Part shown: positions 55,278 to 63,878 of the stretch, in pieces
How the letters are laid out: each line of letters starts with the position of its first letter
How positions within the stretch are numbered: position 1 is the first letter of the stretch
Source: Bifidobacterium callimiconis
Lineage (GTDB): Bacteria > Actinomycetota > Actinomycetes > Actinomycetales > Bifidobacteriaceae
Direction of reading: 5' to 3'
NCBI RefSeq assembly: GCF_003952005.1
Contig: NZ_QXGJ01000011.1
Span: 24,971 to 88,970 of the forward strand
DNA: 64,000 bases
Position numbers and translations under genes: made by a program
The notes under the pieces: model-generated
The model's input: only the letters and a program-made list of their open reading frames with translations
Told to the model about the DNA's origin: nothing
The model's database searches: none

Positions 55278-56627
55278 ATGACCAGACTGACCGGCGAGGA
55301 AGTGGCACACCTTCATGAGCAGTACGTGCTGCAGCCATGGGCCAAACAGGGGGCTCCGGCGATTCCAGTCGAACGCGCGGAGGGCATCTACTTCTGGGAT
55401 TACGACGGCAATCGCTATGCCGACATGAGCTCGCAGATGGTGTGCTCCAACCTTGGCCATCAGAACAAGGTCGTGGTCGAGGCCATCAAACGGCAGGCCG
55501 ACGAACTGTGCTATATCGCGCCGAGCTTCGCCGTGGAGCCGCGTGGCCGACTCGCCAAGCTGCTGGTCGACATCGCCGGCGCCGATCATTTCCAGCGGGT
55601 GTTCTTCACGCTCGGCGGTTCGGATTCCAACGAGAACGCCATTGAGATCGCGCGCTTCTACACGGGTCGTCCGAAGATCCTTTCCTGCTACCGTTCCTAC
55701 CACGGTTCCACGTTGGGTTCCGCGTTCGCCAGTGGCGACTGGCGTCGTTTCGCCTACGAGACGGGCGGCGCGGCGCCGTCGTTCGTGCACTTCCTCAATC
55801 CGAGCGTGTACGAGGACGGATTCGACCGCACCGAGGAGGACGAGGCCCGCTGCACCCGTCAGTATCTGCGCCAGTTGGAGGAGCAGATCCGTTATGAGGG
55901 TCCGGAGACGATCGCCGCCGTGCTCATGGAGTCAATCGTGGGCGCGAACGGCGTGCTGATCCCGCCGAAGGGGTACATGGAGGGCGTGGCGAAACTGTGC
56001 CACGACAATGGCATCCTGCTTATCTGCGACGAGGTCATGGCCGGATTCGCGCGCTCGGGCAAGATGTTCACCTGGCAGAACTTTGATCTGGTGCCGGATC
56101 TCATCACCTTCGCCAAGGGCGTGACCGGCGCCACGGTGCCGCTCGGCGGCGTGATCGCCAGCAAGGAGATCTCCGCGTTCTTCGAGGAGCATCCCCTGCC
56201 CTGCGGCCTGACCTATTCCGGCCACCCGCTGGCCTGCGCCGCCGGCGTGGCCGCCACCCAGTACTATCTGGACAACGATATCTGCGGTCATGTGAAGCAG
56301 TTGGAGGGCGTGCTCAAGCCGGCGCTCGAGGAGTTTGCGCAGCGTCACGCCTGCGTGGGCGAGGCCCGCTGCATCGGTCTGTTCGCCGCGCTCACGCTGG
56401 TGGTCGACAAGAACACCCGCGAGCTCATGGCCCCGTATCACACGGCGAACGGCAGGATGCCCACCATCTTCGCGGAGCTGAAGCGTCGCGGCTTCTATAC
56501 GTTCGGCCGCGAGTCGAATCTCAACGTCTGCCCGCCGCTGATCATCACTGAGGACGAGCTGCGCGAGCAGCTGGCCGTACTTGACGACGTGCTCACCTGG
56601 GCCGATCGCAAGTTCTGCAACGCCTGA
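55278..56627 (+). CDS. toa: Class III aminotransferase, predicted taurine:2-oxoglutarate (or pyruvate) aminotransferase
   Basis: 449 residues. PLP-binding Lys280 in LITFAKGVTGATVPLGG and Asp251 in ILLICDEVMAGFARSG fit a fold-type I omega-aminotransferase. YFWDYDGNRYADMSSQMVCS and TYSGHPLACAAGVA are typical of taurine and related aminotransferases. A taurine:2-oxoglutarate aminotransferase (Toa) has to my memory been characterised from B. kashiwanohense. It would move the taurine amino group to 2-oxoglutarate, giving glutamate and sulfoacetaldehyde. Other omega-amino acids are possible substrates. AAGGGGA precedes the ATG. It is divergent from tauF. Confidence 0.85.
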   Translation: MTRLTGEEVAHLHEQYVLQPWAKQGAPAIPVERAEGIYFWDYDGNRYADMSSQMVCSNLGHQNKVVVEAIKRQADELCYIAPSFAVEPRGRLAKLLVDIAGADHFQRVFFTLGGSDSNENAIEIARFYTGRPKILSCYRSYHGSTLGSAFASGDWRRFAYETGGAAPSFVHFLNPSVYEDGFDRTEEDEARCTRQYLRQLEEQIRYEGPETIAAVLMESIVGANGVLIPPKGYMEGVAKLCHDNGILLICDEVMAGFARSGKMFTWQNFDLVPDLITFAKGVTGATVPLGGVIASKEISAFFEEHPLPCGLTYSGHPLACAAGVAATQYYLDNDICGHVKQLEGVLKPALEEFAQRHACVGEARCIGLFAALTLVVDKNTRELMAPYHTANGRMPTIFAELKRRGFYTFGRESNLNVCPPLIITEDELREQLAVLDDVLTWADRKFCNA

Positions 56628-56696
56628 CAGACCGCGGGTGTTTCTTCCATCGTCCGGAAGGGACGCCCATCATGATCGCATCTCGCAATCACAGCG

Positions 56697-56759
56697 CACA
56701 CGCAAACACGAGGGGAGTGCGGACCATACCCGGTTCGCGCTCCCCTCGTTGCGTTTGTG
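56697..56759. terminator. Bidirectional terminator hairpin
   Basis: Arms CACGAGGGGAGTGCG and CGCGCTCCCCTCGT, with CGCAAAC/GTTTGCG-like flanks, form a long stem. It lies between the convergent toa and ferredoxin/flavodoxin reductase genes. Confidence 0.6.
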
Positions 56760-56803
56760 ATTCGTCGCCTTGCCGACGCTCAGCCCGACGCCCGGTCTGA
56801 CGC

Positions 56804-57784
56804 TCAGCTGTGCAGCGGCTGCTTCCTGTCCGGATACAGCTGCTCGGCCAGATGGTTCACCGCGCGTGGCACTTCGCCGAATCCTGCGGAGATGAGCTTC
56901 ACCTTGCCCGGATAGTTCACCGCATCGCCCACGCCGTAGATGCCCGGCACATCGGTCTCCAGATACTCGTTCACCTGCAGATCGCCACGCTTGACCGGCA
57001 GTCCCCAGTCGCGCAGCACGTGATTGTCGGACGTGAATCCGTAGTTGACGAGCAGCGCGTCCACGTCCAGGTCGAGCACCTCATCGCTTTTGATCTTCGC
57101 GAGTTCGATGTGCAGTCCGTCCGGCGTACCGGCCACGGTGGTGAACTTGTACGGCGTCAGGATCGCCACCGTGGACTCCTTGAGTCGGGTGACGCTGGAT
57201 TCGAGCGCACGGAAGTTGTCACGACGGTGGATCAGCACCACCTTGTCGGCGATCTGCTCGAGTTCGAGAGCCCAGTCGATCGCCGCGTCGCCGCCGCCGG
57301 CCACGGCCACGGTCTTGCCCTTGAAGTCGGCCAGACGCTTGACGAAGTAGAACACCTTGCGCCCGTCGAGCTGTTCGCGATCGTAGTCGATGGCCAGCGG
57401 ACGCGGGCTGAACGCGCCGCTGCCGATGGCCACGATCACGCTGCGCGTATGGATCTCACGGGCCGCGGTACGCAGAATGAACGTGCCGTCGTCAAGACGC
57501 TCGAGTCCGGTCACCTCCTCGTTCGTGTGCACGCCGATCTTGTCTCCGAACGAGTCGATCTGCCGTTTGAGATTGGCGATGAGCTCCGCGCCCGTACCCG
57601 ACACGAATCCGGCGATGTCGTGGATCGGCTTCTCCGGGTAGAGCGCCGCCACCTGGCCGCCGAGTTCGGGCAGACTGTCGACCAGCTGCACACTGAGATT
57701 GCGCATGGCCGAGTAGAACGCGGTGAACATGCCCACCGGCCCTCCTCCGATCACGGTCACGTCGGTCAGCGTCTCATCAGTCAT
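56804..57784 (-). CDS. Thioredoxin reductase-like ferredoxin/flavodoxin-NADP+ reductase
   Basis: 326 residues. FAD-binding GGGPVGMFTAFYSAMR, the NADPH-binding GGGDAAIDWALEL and the C-terminal GIYGVGDAVNYPG-KLISAGFGE are those of YumC-type FNR. The CxxC of true thioredoxin reductase is absent. It would pass electrons from NADPH to a ferredoxin or flavodoxin. It is divergent from the sulfite reductase-flavodoxin operon and probably powers it. The ATG at 57784 has TAGGGGGAT. Confidence 0.92.
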   Translation of the reverse strand: MTDETLTDVTVIGGGPVGMFTAFYSAMRNLSVQLVDSLPELGGQVAALYPEKPIHDIAGFVSGTGAELIANLKRQIDSFGDKIGVHTNEEVTGLERLDDGTFILRTAAREIHTRSVIVAIGSGAFSPRPLAIDYDREQLDGRKVFYFVKRLADFKGKTVAVAGGGDAAIDWALELEQIADKVVLIHRRDNFRALESSVTRLKESTVAILTPYKFTTVAGTPDGLHIELAKIKSDEVLDLDVDALLVNYGFTSDNHVLRDWGLPVKRGDLQVNEYLETDVPGIYGVGDAVNYPGKVKLISAGFGEVPRAVNHLAEQLYPDRKQPLHS

Positions 57785-57898
57785 AGTTATCCCCCTACTG
57801 CTATATCGATTCGTCCGCGAACACGACCCCATACCTTCGTGCTCCCCTTCGGAAAGCCGACAGGTCAGGCCCCTGCCCTTCATGCTCCTTTGTGGAGT

Positions 57899-57972
57899 CG
57901 GCAGGCCTCTACCCTTCGTGCTCCCTCCGTGGGAGGGAGCTGGCCGACCGCAGGTCGGACTGAGGGAGGGAT
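57899..57972. repeat. Family B palindrome
   Basis: CGTGCTCCCTCCGTGGGAGG-GAGCTGGCCGACCGCAGGTCGG-ACTGAGGGAGGG. The variable hairpin is CGACCGCAGGTCG. It lies in the 547-bp divergent region before the sulfite reductase gene. Confidence 0.75.
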
Positions 57973-58083
57973 CCCGAACCCATGCACCGCACGAATCCCG
58001 CCACCCCCGCATCCATCTCGCATGACGATAGCCGCAAGTATACGGACTCCGCCCCTCTTGCGAAACAGTGCCCTATACCACCA

Positions 58084-58190
58084 AATCGTTGAAATTTCAA
58101 CGATTGATAACGCCCCACAAATAGAACCGTCACCGCACTTTCCCACGACCGGTCACGAATCACGCCAACTTTTCGTTGCAATTCCAACGA
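58084..58190. promoter_or_regulatory. Two TCGTTG(A/C)AATT(T/C)CAACGA operator-like sites before the sulfite reductase gene
   Basis: The first site is a perfect 22-bp palindrome at 58084-58105 (half-site AATCGTTGAAA). The second, TCGTTGCAATTCCAACGA at 58173-58190, matches it with two changes. They are 88 bp apart, upstream of a TTGACA promoter. They may bind a regulator of sulfite reductase and of the divergent FNR. The motif resembles the centre of the family D repeats, so it could also be a repeat remnant. Confidence 0.55.
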
Positions 58191-58222
58191 TTTCAGCCAC
58201 TTCGCGACCGCACTTCCCCGTT

Positions 58223-58252
58223 TTGACAGTCCGCCGCGCCCGTTTGTACGCT
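58223..58252 (+). promoter_or_regulatory. Candidate sulfite reductase promoter
   Basis: TTGACA-N18-TACGCT, with the start codon 80 bp downstream. The -35 is perfect, the -10 moderate. The second operator-like site lies just upstream. Confidence 0.45.
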
Positions 58253-58331
58253 GTGAGCCATACGGCCGGCCACGCAACAGCGGCGAGGCCGCGCCAATAC
58301 GGGGTTTTACGTTACTTTTTTGGGGGTTCAC

Positions 58332-59963
58332 ATGAGCTATACCGCCACTTGGGCAGATCAAAAGCTCAACGCGAACGAGATCAGCAAGCTCAACGAGGAC
58401 GGCCTTGACGTGTTCAAGGACCTCCCCGAACTGGTCAAGAAGCCGTTCTCGGAGATCGACAAGAGCTACTACATGTACTTCAAGTACGCCGGTCTGACGG
58501 TGCAGAAGCCGCAGGACGAAGGCTACTTCATGATGCGCATCAAGATCCCCGGCGGTCGTGTGACCGTGAAGCAGGCGGATCATCTTGCGTGGATCGGCCG
58601 TACGTACGGTCACGGCGTCGTCGATCTGACCACGCGTCAGGCCGTGCAGTACCACTGGATTCCGTTCGCCGAACTCGTCGACATCTTCGCCGGTATCGAG
58701 GCGGTCGGCCTGACCACAGTCGGTGCGGAGGGCGACATCACTCGAAACATCATCGACAACCCGCTGTCCGGCATCGACCCCGACGAACTGTTCGACACCC
58801 GTCAGACCGTGCTCGACGTCTATCGTCGGTTCCAGGGCAACTACGACTATTCGAATCTGCCGCGCAAGTTCAAGATCTCGATCAGCAGCAACCGTCACAA
58901 CTCCGGCAATGCGGAGATCAACGATCTGGCGTTCATCCCGGCCACCAAGCGCATCGGCCGTCACACGGTCAAGGGCTTCAACGTGAAGGTGGGCGGAGGT
59001 CTGGGCATGAAGCCGATGCTCGCCCAGCAGCTCAACATCTTCGTCACGCCCGATCGCGTGGCCGATCTGGCCGAGGTCGTCTGCCGTCTGTTCCGTGACT
59101 ACGGCTACCGCCGCAGCCGTTCCAAGGCCCGTCTCAAGTTCCTCATCAAGGACTGGGGCGTGGAACAGTTCGAAGACAAGATCCGCGAATCGCTGCCCGA
59201 TCTGCAGACCAAGGGCGTTTCCAAGGTCAGGGGCTGGACGAACGGCACCGCGCTCGGCGTGCACCGCCAGCTGCAGGACGGCTACTACTACGTGGGTGTG
59301 AGCGTGCCGTCCGGCCGTATTCAGGCCGACGACTTCCAGGCGCTGATCGATGTGGCACGCAAATACGGCAAGGATGAGATCCGCTTTGATCACTGCCAGA
59401 ATCTGATGATTCCGTGGATCAAGGAGGAGGATCTTCCGGCACTCGAGGCCGAGCCGATCTTCGAACGCTTCTCGATCCACCCGCATCTGCTGGCCGACTA
59501 CGGCACCACGTGCACGGGCGCCGAATACTGCAATCTGGCGAACGCGTACACCAAGACCGTGTTCAAGCCGCTGGTCGAGGAGCTCGACAAGCGCTTCAGC
59601 TTCGATTCCCCGCTGAACATCACGCTCACGGGATGCGGCAACGGCTGCGCACATCGTTCCATCGCCGACATCGGCATCGAAGGCGTGCACGCCCGCACCG
59701 CCGACCGTCAGCACACGGCGGGATACAAGCTGTCCGTAGGCGGCAGTCTGCTTGACGGCGGCCATTTCAACGAGCAGTTGAAGGGCGTGGTCTCCGCTGC
59801 GCAGCTCACCGACGCGGTGGGTTCGCTGCTTGCCGACTATCGGGATTCCCATGAGAAGGGCGAGTCGTTCTACGACTACTACCAGCGCACGGGAACCGAA
59901 CATTTTCAGGAAGTTTTTGACAATTATCTGGCAACCCTACCCGCAACGGAGGTACTGAAGTAA
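58332..59963 (+). CDS. Siroheme-[4Fe-4S] sulfite (or nitrite) reductase
   Basis: 543 residues with two ferredoxin-like and two siroheme/FeS repeats. The cluster cysteines are Cys394 and Cys400 (CTGAEYC) and Cys435 and Cys439 (TGCGNGCAH), which also bind siroheme. RIKIPGGRVTVKQA and DLTTRQAVQYHW are substrate/siroheme pocket motifs. It would reduce sulfite to sulfide with six electrons from the flavodoxin gene that overlaps its stop. A nitrite reductase of the same family cannot be excluded from sequence, but the isl and tau genes favour sulfite. The ATG at 58332 follows GGGGG. Confidence 0.88.
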   Translation: MSYTATWADQKLNANEISKLNEDGLDVFKDLPELVKKPFSEIDKSYYMYFKYAGLTVQKPQDEGYFMMRIKIPGGRVTVKQADHLAWIGRTYGHGVVDLTTRQAVQYHWIPFAELVDIFAGIEAVGLTTVGAEGDITRNIIDNPLSGIDPDELFDTRQTVLDVYRRFQGNYDYSNLPRKFKISISSNRHNSGNAEINDLAFIPATKRIGRHTVKGFNVKVGGGLGMKPMLAQQLNIFVTPDRVADLAEVVCRLFRDYGYRRSRSKARLKFLIKDWGVEQFEDKIRESLPDLQTKGVSKVRGWTNGTALGVHRQLQDGYYYVGVSVPSGRIQADDFQALIDVARKYGKDEIRFDHCQNLMIPWIKEEDLPALEAEPIFERFSIHPHLLADYGTTCTGAEYCNLANAYTKTVFKPLVEELDKRFSFDSPLNITLTGCGNGCAHRSIADIGIEGVHARTADRQHTAGYKLSVGGSLLDGGHFNEQLKGVVSAAQLTDAVGSLLADYRDSHEKGESFYDYYQRTGTEHFQEVFDNYLATLPATEVLK

Positions 59964-60403
59964 TGAGCACCAAGATCATTTTCACGAGCGCGACCGGCAA
60001 CACCAAGGAGGCCGTGGAGCTGCTCGAGGAAGCCCTGCAGGATCTGGATCAGGACGTGGAGGTCTTTGATGCCGAGGACGGCGTCGAGGTCGATGAGTTC
60101 TTCGACGACGCCGACAACTACGTCGTGGCCAGCTGGAGCGATGGCGACAACGGCGAAGTGCCCGGCGGCATCGTCGATTTCTACGACGATCTTGACGGCT
60201 ATGATCTGTCCGGCAAGAAGGTGGCGGTGCTCGGCACCGGCGATACCAGCTACCCGCACTTCTGCGCCGCGGTTGACATCTTCGAGAAGCTGCTCACTGA
60301 CGACGGCGCCGAGCTGGCCGCCCCGTCCCTGAAGATCGAGCTCGCCCCCGACGACGACGCCATCGCCAAGATCAAGGACCTCGCCAAGACCCTCGCCGTC
60401 TGA
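59963..60403 (+). CDS. Flavodoxin
   Basis: 146 residues, short-chain flavodoxin length, strongly acidic. The FMN phosphate loop is FTSATGNTKEA (residues 7-17) and the second loop is VLGTGDTSYPHFC. Its ATG overlaps the reductase stop by one base, so they are co-translated. It is the likely electron donor to the sulfite reductase, itself reduced by the FNR encoded at 56804. Confidence 0.93.
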   Translation: MSTKIIFTSATGNTKEAVELLEEALQDLDQDVEVFDAEDGVEVDEFFDDADNYVVASWSDGDNGEVPGGIVDFYDDLDGYDLSGKKVAVLGTGDTSYPHFCAAVDIFEKLLTDDGAELAAPSLKIELAPDDDAIAKIKDLAKTLAV

Positions 60404-60411
60404 CCTCATCC

Positions 60412-60548
60412 CCTGCGGCTCCCCTCCTGCGTAGCGGACTGAGGGGAGCCACCAGCCCGTCCCTCGTTCGACGTCAGCCTCAGCTCCCACTTCTCGGCTC
60501 CCCTCCTGCGGAGGGGAGCTGTCCGCGTAGCGGACTGAGGGGAGGCAC
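60412..60548. repeat. Two family B palindromes after the flavodoxin gene
   Basis: 60416-60453 (CGGCTCCCCTCCTGCGTAGCGGACTGAGGGGAGCC, lacking the first stem half) and 60495-60545 (GGCTCCCCTCCTGCGGAGGG-GAGCTGTCCGCGTAGCGGACTGAGGGGAGG). They lie between the flavodoxin gene and sirB. Confidence 0.8.
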
Positions 60549-60593
60549 CACACCCCATTCCACACCACCTCGCAATCTTCCAAGGACCCACCT

Positions 60594-61298
60594 ATGACCA
60601 CCGGCTATCTCTACGTCCTGCACGGACGCCGCGGCAAAATCCCCGAGTCCAATCTCGATCTGCTCAACGACTTCATTCAGCGCTCCGAACAGATCGGCCG
60701 CATCGCTTTTCTCGAGGGCGATGAGCAGACCCTGGAAGACGGCATCCGCGATCTGCAATCCCGTGTCTCCCGTCTGGTGATCGTACCGGTCCTGCTGTTC
60801 TCCGCCACACACATGCGCTGGGACATTCCACAGCGCACGCGTAAGGTGCTGAAGCCCGGCGTATCACTGTCCGTCACTGAACCGTTGGCCACTACGCAGG
60901 CAGTCCGCGACTATCTGGTCGATCACCTTGGCAAGGCCACTCAGGAGCATCCCGGACGTCGCATTCTGCTTGTGGCTCATGGCACCCCGCACTTCCCGGA
61001 ACCGTTCGACCAGTTGCAGGCGCTTGCCGCAGATGTCGAGCGTCAGATCGGCACGCCGATCATCTGCACGAACCATATCGGGCATCCGCTGATCGAGGAG
61101 ACGCTGCGCGTCGACCCCGGTCCGCTGATCGTCGAACGACTGTTCCTTACCGACGGCCGTCTTGCCAATAAGATCAAGACCCGAATCGAAGCGCTGACCT
61201 CCGATGCGATTTTCCTTCCCACTCTGGAAGACGACCCCGTCATCACCAACGCCATCCAGGAACGCCTCAACGCTCTCGCCCTCACCCCTACCCGCTGA
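60594..61298 (+). CDS. sirB: Sirohydrochlorin ferrochelatase (CbiX/SirB type)
   Basis: 234 residues, a two-domain class II chelatase. Metal-binding His residues are His10 (VLHGRRGK), His73 (LLFSATHMRWDIP) and His129 (LLVAHGTPHFPE). It inserts iron into sirohydrochlorin to make siroheme, the last step of the pathway. It sits directly after the siroheme enzyme and its flavodoxin, which favours iron over cobalt. Confidence 0.88.
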   Translation: MTTGYLYVLHGRRGKIPESNLDLLNDFIQRSEQIGRIAFLEGDEQTLEDGIRDLQSRVSRLVIVPVLLFSATHMRWDIPQRTRKVLKPGVSLSVTEPLATTQAVRDYLVDHLGKATQEHPGRRILLVAHGTPHFPEPFDQLQALAADVERQIGTPIICTNHIGHPLIEETLRVDPGPLIVERLFLTDGRLANKIKTRIEALTSDAIFLPTLEDDPVITNAIQERLNALALTPTR

Positions 61299-61309
61299 CC
61301 CCGAATTCC

Positions 61310-61562
61310 TTCGGCTCCCCTCCCCGAGGGGAGCTGTCTGCGAAGCAGACTGAGGGGAGCCCAACCAGGCACCTTCCATTTATTTCTCTCCTCAGTCTCC
61401 CTCCGGCGGACAGTTTTCCTCCACCGGAGGGAGCCAAGCATATGTACTCAACGCAGGACTTCATTATCGTCAGGCAAGCCATCGGTACAGTCACCACCGC
61501 CCATCCCTCCGGCTCCCCTCCTGCGGAGGGGAGCTGTCTGCGAAGCAGACTGAGGGGAGCGG
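61310..61562. repeat. Three family B palindromes after sirB
   Basis: Units at 61311-61361 and 61508-61562 share the hairpin GTCTGCGAAGCAGAC. A third, inverted and degenerate unit is at 61391-61436. No gene is seen in 61299-61598. Confidence 0.8.
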
Positions 61563-61598
61563 CCACACCTCATCCACCGTCCCTTCCCACGTGGAATA

Positions 61599-62051
61599 AT
61601 GGTCTTCATGACGGATTCCCATACCAGCCCGAATAGCAACGTCGATCAAATCGTCGATGCATTCGGACGTTTTGACGCAAAGGTGGATGCCATGCGCGAG
61701 CGGCGACTCAACGACCCTGATTCCCTCGGCGACAAGCTGCTGAAGTTCGCCCTTCCCTCCGTGGCCGGCTTCGTGGCCAGCAAGGCATTCCAGCTGCTGT
61801 GGAACAACACCGTCTCCAGTCGGTCCGTGAAACGTTCCGGCCGTCACACCTCTAAATCCGATGTTTCACGTGAAACAATTACAGAATCCGATTCTTCTCT
61901 GGGCGATGGTGTCATCGATGAACGAGAGAGCCTATTCATGAGCATCGCCTTCTCCGCCCTCTCTGCAGCGTTAAGCGCCGTCGTATCCCAACTCTCCGAC
62001 CGAGGCTCCCAAGCCCTAGTCACCCGCCGCCACAACCGCCGCACTCGATGA
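61599..62051 (+). CDS. DUF4235-like small membrane protein
   Basis: 150 residues. LGDKLLKFALPSVAGFVASK-AFQLLWNNTV resembles the first part of DUF4235 proteins of actinobacteria, with a second hydrophobic part FMSIAFSALSAALSAVVSQL. Function unknown. The middle (about 80-95) is encoded by a perfect parS sequence (DVSRETIT). Starts at 61599 and 61608 are both possible; neither has a strong ribosome site. Confidence 0.7.
   Translation: MVFMTDSHTSPNSNVDQIVDAFGRFDAKVDAMRERRLNDPDSLGDKLLKFALPSVAGFVASKAFQLLWNNTVSSRSVKRSGRHTSKSDVSRETITESDSSLGDGVIDERESLFMSIAFSALSAALSAVVSQLSDRGSQALVTRRHNRRTR
61862..61877. promoter_or_regulatory. parS: parS-like ParB binding site inside the DUF4235-like gene
   Basis: TGTTTCACGTGAAACA, identical to the 16-bp core at 4039-4054. 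Confidence 0.85.
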
Positions 62052-62151
62052 CCCCATCTCCGCGACCGAATCCGTGGGCGAATACCTGCAGTATCCCAAG
62101 ATTCAGGCGGATAAGACATACCCGTCACAACTATCCATCGTCAGGTTTTTC

Positions 62152-62202
62152 TGGCTCCCCTCACTGAGGGGAGCTGTCCGCGTAGCGGACTGAGGGGAGC
62201 CA
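62152..62202. repeat. Family B palindrome
   Basis: GGCTCCCCTCACTGAGGGG-AGCTGTCCGCGTAGCGGACTGAGGGGAGCC. The variable hairpin GTCCGCGTAGCGGAC is the same as in the unit at 60495. Confidence 0.8.
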
Positions 62203-62319
62203 CCCCACCCATGCAAAATCTTCCAACCCAACCATTCAAGCCTAATAACACCGCTCCCCCGAATTCTCCCATCGAACAATTCGCCTGTCTCCCACATCGG
62301 TCTCTGTCACAATGGATCC

Positions 62320-63105
62320 ATGACAGAGCACACCTACAATCTCGATAATCCGACGATCCAGACCCTGCTGAACCGTCGCTCCATTCGCGCCTTTGCCAAC
62401 GAATCTATTCCCGCCGACGTCATCGACACACTGGAGTCCGTGGCACAGCGCGCCGCGTCGAGCCAGTATCTCAACGACTGGCCCGCCATCCGTATCACCG
62501 ATCCCGAAATCGCCGAGAAACTCGCCGAGATCGGTCGACAGCCCTACATCGCCCAGGCACCGTTGCTTTATGTGTTCGTCCTTGATGAGCATCGTAACGC
62601 CACGATCGCCAAGGCCAAGGGCGTGGATACCGATTCCGACGACTTCACACTGAACGGCAGCTACCGTTACACGCAGGCACAGAACGACGCCGTGCTCGCT
62701 CTGCACACCATGGAGACCGCCGCGTATTCCCTCGGCCTTGGCTGCGTGATTCTGGGTTCCCTGCTCAACGACGTGGACGCGCTGATCGACGTGCTACACC
62801 TACCCAAGTACACCTACCCCGTACTAGGTCTGGCGATCGGCAAGCCGGCACAGGATCCCGCACTGAAGCCTCGCCTGCCGAAGTCCGTGCAGTTCTTCGA
62901 GAACACGTATCCGGAGGATTCCGACGACGTTCTGTCCGCGATCGCCGATTTCGACGCCGACGTCCACCGTTACTACGACCTGCGGAACACGGATCGCCCG
63001 GTCGATGCCTTCAGCGACCAGATCGCGCAAAACGCCGTCGCCAGCATGAACGGCCGCAGCGTCAATCCTCCCGCCACCCGCCAGGGCTTCCGCCTCGACC
63101 GCTAA
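62320..63105 (+). CDS. NAD(P)H-dependent flavin nitroreductase (NfsA/Frp-like)
   Basis: 261 residues. NRRSIRAFANESIPADVIDTL at the N terminus, SSQYLNDWPAIRITD, HTMETAAYSLGLGCVILGSL and LPKYTYPVLGLAIGKPAQDP are typical of FMN-dependent oxygen-insensitive nitroreductases and FMN reductases. It could serve as a flavin reductase, but no link to the sulfonate genes is visible. No clear ribosome site precedes the ATG at 62320. Confidence 0.88.
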   Translation: MTEHTYNLDNPTIQTLLNRRSIRAFANESIPADVIDTLESVAQRAASSQYLNDWPAIRITDPEIAEKLAEIGRQPYIAQAPLLYVFVLDEHRNATIAKAKGVDTDSDDFTLNGSYRYTQAQNDAVLALHTMETAAYSLGLGCVILGSLLNDVDALIDVLHLPKYTYPVLGLAIGKPAQDPALKPRLPKSVQFFENTYPEDSDDVLSAIADFDADVHRYYDLRNTDRPVDAFSDQIAQNAVASMNGRSVNPPATRQGFRLDR

Positions 63106-63159
63106 CCCTTTTTTCTGTACCTTCTAGAACGCACAAATTGCAACCACATGGTTCCGGCC

Positions 63160-63283
63160 GCGGGGGTGGGGCATGTGATGTTCGATACACTCAAGGCCGT
63201 TCGGCCTCGCTCCGGTGTTTGCTTGCACAGCATAGCAAACACCTCCGCTGCTTACGATCGAACATCACATGCCCCACCCCCGC
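63160..63283. repeat. Family A element, copy 2
   Basis: 27-bp arms (63160-63186 with 63257-63283) are perfect complements and differ in sequence from those of copy 1. The core ACACTCAAGGCCGTTCGGCC-TCGCTCCGG and CCGCTGCTTACGATCGA is identical to copy 1. The inner stem GGTGTTTGCT/AGCAAACACC replaces GGGATTTGTT/AACAAATCCC. Confidence 0.85.
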
Positions 63284-63352
63284 TCAGCTGATTGATCATT
63301 CCTCAGTTGTGCTAGATGTATCTCAGAAGCGCGATTCAGTTCATTGTCTTTT

Positions 63353-63486
63353 GCCGAGCCGTGCTGTGTGGGGCGTGGTGTTCGACTGTATCAGCGGAGA
63401 CGATTTGATACGCTCCGCGATCAAATCGTCGGAGCGAGGCCAAACGGCCCGAGTGTGTCGAACACCACGCCCCACATGGCTCGGCG
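63353..63486. repeat. Family A element, copy 3 (opposite orientation)
   Basis: Arms GTGTGGGGCGTGGTGTTCGA and their complement, extended by GCCGAGCC. Inner stem ACGATTTGAT/ATCAAATCGT, inverted core CGGAGCGAGGCCAAACGGCC. Closest to copy 4 (40703-40831), from which it differs by compensatory changes in the inner stem. Confidence 0.85.
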
Positions 63487-63532
63487 GCCATGCCATAAAG
63501 GTTCAAATTCTAATGGGCGGCAGCCTGATCCG

Positions 63533-63784
63533 CTATTTTCTGCGTGGTTTGTAGCCTTTTTTGCGCGAGTGTGGTTTGATCTGCTGATTGAGCGGCACAT
63601 GCACCCATGCGTGATCGGGTGAGTGACTGGTCAGATGCCAGGTTCCGCAGTACTGGCAACGATAGGTCCACAGCTCCGCTCCGCGTTCGATGCGACTCTG
63701 TTCGGCGGCTCGTTCCGCCTGAGCCTTATCGTGATACATGATTTTCGACGAATTCGGGCATCGTTTTGGAGTGAAGAAGTGCAT
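63533..63784 (-). CDS. Small zinc-ribbon-like protein of unknown function
   Basis: 83 residues, basic. Two cysteines in YRCQYCGTWHLTS form half a zinc-ribbon (CxxC) and a further Cys is near the N terminus. An N-terminal stretch (SKIMYHDKAQAERAAEQSRI) is helical. The tail is Lys/Arg-rich (KPHSRKKGYKPRRK). I recognise no function. It follows the 5S rRNA gene and its terminator on the same strand. The ribosome site is weak. Confidence 0.6.
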   Translation of the reverse strand: MHFFTPKRCPNSSKIMYHDKAQAERAAEQSRIERGAELWTYRCQYCGTWHLTSHSPDHAWVHVPLNQQIKPHSRKKGYKPRRK

Positions 63785-63831
63785 GATTCCGTATTATGCC
63801 TTGCTGTGCGGATGATTGTCTCGGATATAGA

Positions 63832-63866
63832 AAAAGGGGAGAAGTCGTGTGACTTCTCCCCTTTTC
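63832..63866 (-). terminator. Intrinsic terminator of the rRNA operon
   Basis: AAAAGGGGAGAAGTC pairs perfectly with its complement around a short loop. On the minus strand it ends in TTTTTC. It lies 12 bp after the 5S gene. Confidence 0.85.
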
Positions 63867-63878
63867 AGAAGAAAAATT

